Assembly: GCA_044227505.1 (NCBI GenBank)
Contig: JBGAWP010000002.1
Location: 62,001 to 126,000 of the forward strand
Length of the DNA: 64,000 nt
Direction of reading: 5' to 3'
DNA from: UBA7236 sp044227505
Lineage (GTDB): Bacteria; Bacteroidota; Bacteroidia; Chitinophagales; BACL12
Below the pieces are notes generated by a model that was not told the origin of the DNA, did no database searches, and saw nothing but the letters and a program-made list of their open reading frames with translations. Positions 61,557-64,000 of the stretch are shown here, one piece after another. Position 1 is the first letter of the stretch; every line of letters begins with the position of its first letter. The translations under genes and the position numbers were made by a program.

Positions 61557-63209
61557 TTAAAATCCATTTACTTGTTGCCAGGATATTCCTTTTTGATAAA
61601 CAAATACATCTTCCGGTCTTTTTTGTTTAAAGGTAACTATATATGCATGACTCCACTCATCTATCTCCACCTTATATAGATCGTTTTCATAATCACTGGC
61701 CCCAATTCCGCCTCTCCACCACCAATTTCCCCACTGATCGAATGTGACTTTTAAGGTAAGGGAGTCAATTATTTCCACCGTAACAGAATTTTCCAATTCC
61801 GTCATATTGAATTGAAGTACTTCATAAAAATCACCCTTAATATTTTGTTCGTGTTTTAAATTTAAAGCTGTTTTAAATTTGCTTAATGTTCCGTTATCTC
61901 TGTATAAATAGGCCCCATTAAAATTATCCGGTATATTAAGTAGGTAAACACGATCTGCAATTTCCCAACGAAAATTGGTTTCAAGAGCAATTTGAACGGT
62001 AGCAGCATTTTTCCAGCTTGTGATATTTTTATTCAACAAAAAAAGTGATATAACAGAAAATACCAATACTATTATTATTGATATGTTTTTATTCAGGGTA
62101 AACAAAAAAACGGAAAAGCTCCCGAAAAAAAATGCAGATGCCAAATAACCCAGTCGGTCGCCTTCTATAGGTAAAGTATTAAAAAATAAATTTAGAATGG
62201 GCAATAATGCTGCTCCAAAACTTAAAAACAATAATAAACTTTTATTGATTGCCCTTCTGAACTTTGTATTTGCCCCATAAAAAGCGATTACTGAAAAGTA
62301 TAAAATAATGGCATAATATATGGTCGATCTGGAATCTAATCCACCCACAGTATTCTCTTTTAAGAATCCCACTAAAAAATTTCCAAAGAATAAAAATTTA
62401 AATATGTATTTATTAAAGTTGGATATTAATTCATCCATGGAAAATTTAAGGTGTGTGGAGGCGCCATAATGCCCAACCCAACTGCCTAATAGCACTTTGT
62501 TCGCACAAAAATAAAGGACACAGGTGAGGATGATCGGGGTGACGATTTTTAAAAATATTGTTCGTTTTGTTGCATGTTTCTGATCCCCTTTTCTAAATAA
62601 AAATAATATCACAAGAACAAAGGGGATGCATAAGGCTAATTCAGAACATAGCAGTGCAAAACAAAACACAATAGGTATAACAATTAAATAGAGAGGCCGT
62701 TTGTTTTGGTGATATAAAACAACCATATTTATAATAAGAAGAGTAGATATGGTAACAAGAAGATAATGAATTGTTGCACCCCAAACCACTGTTTCTGTTT
62801 GGTAGGGGGAGACCAGAAATAAAAAGGAAGCGGATAACGCAACAATTTTCGAATCGCTAATATCAATTAATGAAAGGTATTTGTTGAATACATAATAAAT
62901 TAAAAATGCATTAAGCGCATGCATTGATGTAAACAACAAATACCAACCCAGCTCATTGGTCCCGAATACCTTATAACTCAAAAAGAAAAATAAGTGGTAT
63001 CCGGGATGTAAAGCATTTTCTCCGAAAGAATTCAGTAAACCTGACCATCCAAGGTCCTTATACAGCGTTAACCAGTTTTGAGCGTCAGTTACCAACCTGC
63101 AACCAATAGTGCTTCTGTATAAAAAAAGCGCAACGAACAGGTAAATAAAAAACAATACAACAGTGAAGTGCTTTTTTTTAGTAATGCCATTCAATTTGTT
63201 GTACAGCAT
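61557..63209 (-). CDS. Polytopic membrane protein, GT-C glycosyltransferase-like
   Basis: 550 residues with about ten to eleven membrane segments. The first loop (TDAQNWLTLYKDLGWSGLLNSFGENALHPGYHLFFF) carries acidic and aromatic residues like GT-C enzymes. The last 130 residues form a soluble beta-rich domain (FNMTELENSVTVEIIDSLTLKVTFDQWGNWWW). I do not recognise the family with certainty; an O-mannosyl or polyprenyl-sugar transferase is the best guess. It lies 46 bp after purS and ends 4 nt before rsmI. Confidence 0.65.
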   Translation of the reverse strand: MLYNKLNGITKKKHFTVVLFFIYLFVALFLYRSTIGCRLVTDAQNWLTLYKDLGWSGLLNSFGENALHPGYHLFFFLSYKVFGTNELGWYLLFTSMHALNAFLIYYVFNKYLSLIDISDSKIVALSASFLFLVSPYQTETVVWGATIHYLLVTISTLLIINMVVLYHQNKRPLYLIVIPIVFCFALLCSELALCIPFVLVILFLFRKGDQKHATKRTIFLKIVTPIILTCVLYFCANKVLLGSWVGHYGASTHLKFSMDELISNFNKYIFKFLFFGNFLVGFLKENTVGGLDSRSTIYYAIILYFSVIAFYGANTKFRRAINKSLLLFLSFGAALLPILNLFFNTLPIEGDRLGYLASAFFFGSFSVFLFTLNKNISIIIVLVFSVISLFLLNKNITSWKNAATVQIALETNFRWEIADRVYLLNIPDNFNGAYLYRDNGTLSKFKTALNLKHEQNIKGDFYEVLQFNMTELENSVTVEIIDSLTLKVTFDQWGNWWWRGGIGASDYENDLYKVEIDEWSHAYIVTFKQKRPEDVFVYQKGISWQQVNGF

Positions 63210-63255
63210 ATAATAAACAAATTAAAAAGGACGTGTTTTCATCCCTTGTATTAAA

Positions 63256-63507
63256 TTATACTTTGTGTATGGTAAAAGTATAACTCTCCATAATTGGATT
63301 TGCCAATAATTTTTTACAGGCCTCTTCTGCTATTTCTTTAGCTTTCGCATCTGTGTCAGCTTCAATATGTAACTGTATATGTTTGCCGATGCGTACATCC
63401 TGAATAGAACTCAAGTCAATATTTTTCATATTACTTGCAACTGCCTTGCCCTTTGGGTCCAATAATTCTTTTAAGGGCATTACATCAATTTCTGCCTTAT
63501 ATGCCAT
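63256..63507 (-). CDS. purS: Phosphoribosylformylglycinamidine synthase subunit PurS
   Basis: 83 residues, the standard PurS length. The small ferredoxin-like fold is seen as KAEIDVMPLKELLDPKGKAV, SSIQDVRIGKHIQLHIE and the end ESYTFTIHKV. It bridges PurL and PurQ in the multi-subunit FGAM synthase that performs step four of purine synthesis. Finding PurS implies the small-subunit enzyme type instead of the fused large PurL. It overlaps the end of pssA by 11 bp. Confidence 0.93.
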   Translation of the reverse strand: MAYKAEIDVMPLKELLDPKGKAVASNMKNIDLSSIQDVRIGKHIQLHIEADTDAKAKEIAEEACKKLLANPIMESYTFTIHKV

Positions 63508-64000
63508 TTTCGTTGATATTTTTAGTTAGTGAAATTAAAATATATAATATTAATACTATTGGTATAATAGCAAACATAATATGGAAAATAAATATTCCCA
63601 TAAATATGATCGCTATTGAAATTAAAATTAGCGCAAATAACCATTGGTTTTCTTCAAATTTAAGCGACTTTATTTTCAAACTCAGCATAGGTATGTCGCT
63701 TACCATTAAATAACTTAACAAAGCTACTATCCCATAAAGTATCCAGCTATTGGAGAGCAACTGCGATAATTGCATTTCGTCGCGCAATATTATCAATGGC
63801 AGAGACATTACTATCATTGCCATCGATGGACTTGGCAATCCTCTGAATTCAGATGTTTGCCGCGTGTCCAGATTAAATTTTGCAAGTCGCACTGCGGCAA
63901 ACAATGTAACAGCAAATCCTGCAGAATAAAATAAAACAGGATAATCGAAGGAACTATAATTTGCATAGTAGGAACGGGCAATTAATTCATACATGATCAA
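63497..64000 (-). CDS. pssA: CDP-diacylglycerol--serine O-phosphatidyltransferase (partial)
   Basis: 167 residues visible; the gene continues past the window, so the N-terminal CDP-alcohol phosphotransferase signature is missing. The part seen has AAVRLAKFNLDTRQTSEFRGLPSPSMAM, characteristic of PssA in Gram-negatives and Bacteroidota, followed by five membrane segments. It makes phosphatidylserine, the precursor of phosphatidylethanolamine. The stop codon overlaps the purS start region, so the two are coupled. Confidence 0.88.
   Translation of the reverse strand: MIMYELIARSYYANYSSFDYPVLFYSAGFAVTLFAAVRLAKFNLDTRQTSEFRGLPSPSMAMIVMSLPLIILRDEMQLSQLLSNSWILYGIVALLSYLMVSDIPMLSLKIKSLKFEENQWLFALILISIAIIFMGIFIFHIMFAIIPIVLILYILISLTKNINENGI

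Overview
The window is a low-GC stretch of a Bacteroidota chromosome, most like the Chitinophagia/Saprospiria/Sphingobacteriia side of the phylum. The reasons are direct. Many secreted proteins end in a type IX secretion system (T9SS) type A sorting domain. Genes lack Shine-Dalgarno sequences and are preceded by the Bacteroidota -7 element TAnnTTTG. Bacteroidota-typical families (DUF5723, Omp28-like, DUF1572) are present. No rRNA, tRNA, CRISPR array or prophage was seen, and the species cannot be named from sequence alone.

Layout. 1-5 kb: a secreted SGNH-like protein, then a minus-strand run of acetyl-CoA synthetase, a DinB-like protein and a ROK sugar kinase. 5-13 kb: TerC, a LolC/E-type permease overlapping rbfA, an MsbA-like exporter, an M1 aminopeptidase lipoprotein and a biotin carrier protein. 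13-21 kb: envelope sugar genes (kdsD, UDP-xylose synthase, UDP-glucose dehydrogenase), prfA, an LpxH-like phosphatase and a LUD-domain protein. 21-26 kb: two large T9SS cargo proteins, one split by a frameshift at an A-tract. 26-31 kb: housekeeping genes (ftsH, rsfS, birA, xseAB). 31.6-36.3 kb: a tight four-gene run of secreted or surface proteins (T9SS cargo, secreted lipase-like hydrolase, PQQ-propeller lipoprotein, outer-membrane barrel). 36-41 kb: a Y1 transposase-like gene that appears to lack its catalytic tyrosine, then metF, purD and two paralogous lipoproteins. 41-47.6 kb: a TetR-led beta-oxidation operon interrupted by a 7-bp tandem repeat and a gutted four-helix-bundle gene. 47.9-57.7 kb: a cell-surface island with five more T9SS cargo genes, an S74 tail-fibre-like gene split at an A9 tract, and a GT87-like membrane protein. 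57.8-64 kb: a GlcD-type oxidase, a DUF5723 protein, rsmI, a GT-C-like membrane protein, purS and a partial pssA.

How the genes relate. LpxH, KdsD, MsbA and the LolC/E-like permease belong to outer-membrane and lipid A/Kdo biogenesis. Ugd and Uxs make UDP-glucuronate and UDP-xylose for surface glycans. Acs and the TetR-fadN-fadA-fadE operon handle acetate and fatty acids. BirA, encoded 16 kb away, would biotinylate the biotin carrier protein. RbfA, RsfS, PrfA and RsmI are scattered translation genes.

The most unusual layer lies between and at the edges of genes. A hairpin repeat family occurs in three copies with a compensatory stem change. A perfect 64-bp palindrome contains the ugd stop codon. 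Several families of short, degenerate, phrase-like tandem repeats fill spacers. Two surface-protein genes are split at poly-A tracts. In four genes the TAnnTTTG element ends exactly 4 nt before the ATG, which suggests leaderless mRNAs. No single gene cluster here can be claimed as a new system; the 31.6-36.3 kb cluster and the hairpin repeat family are the best candidates for follow-up.
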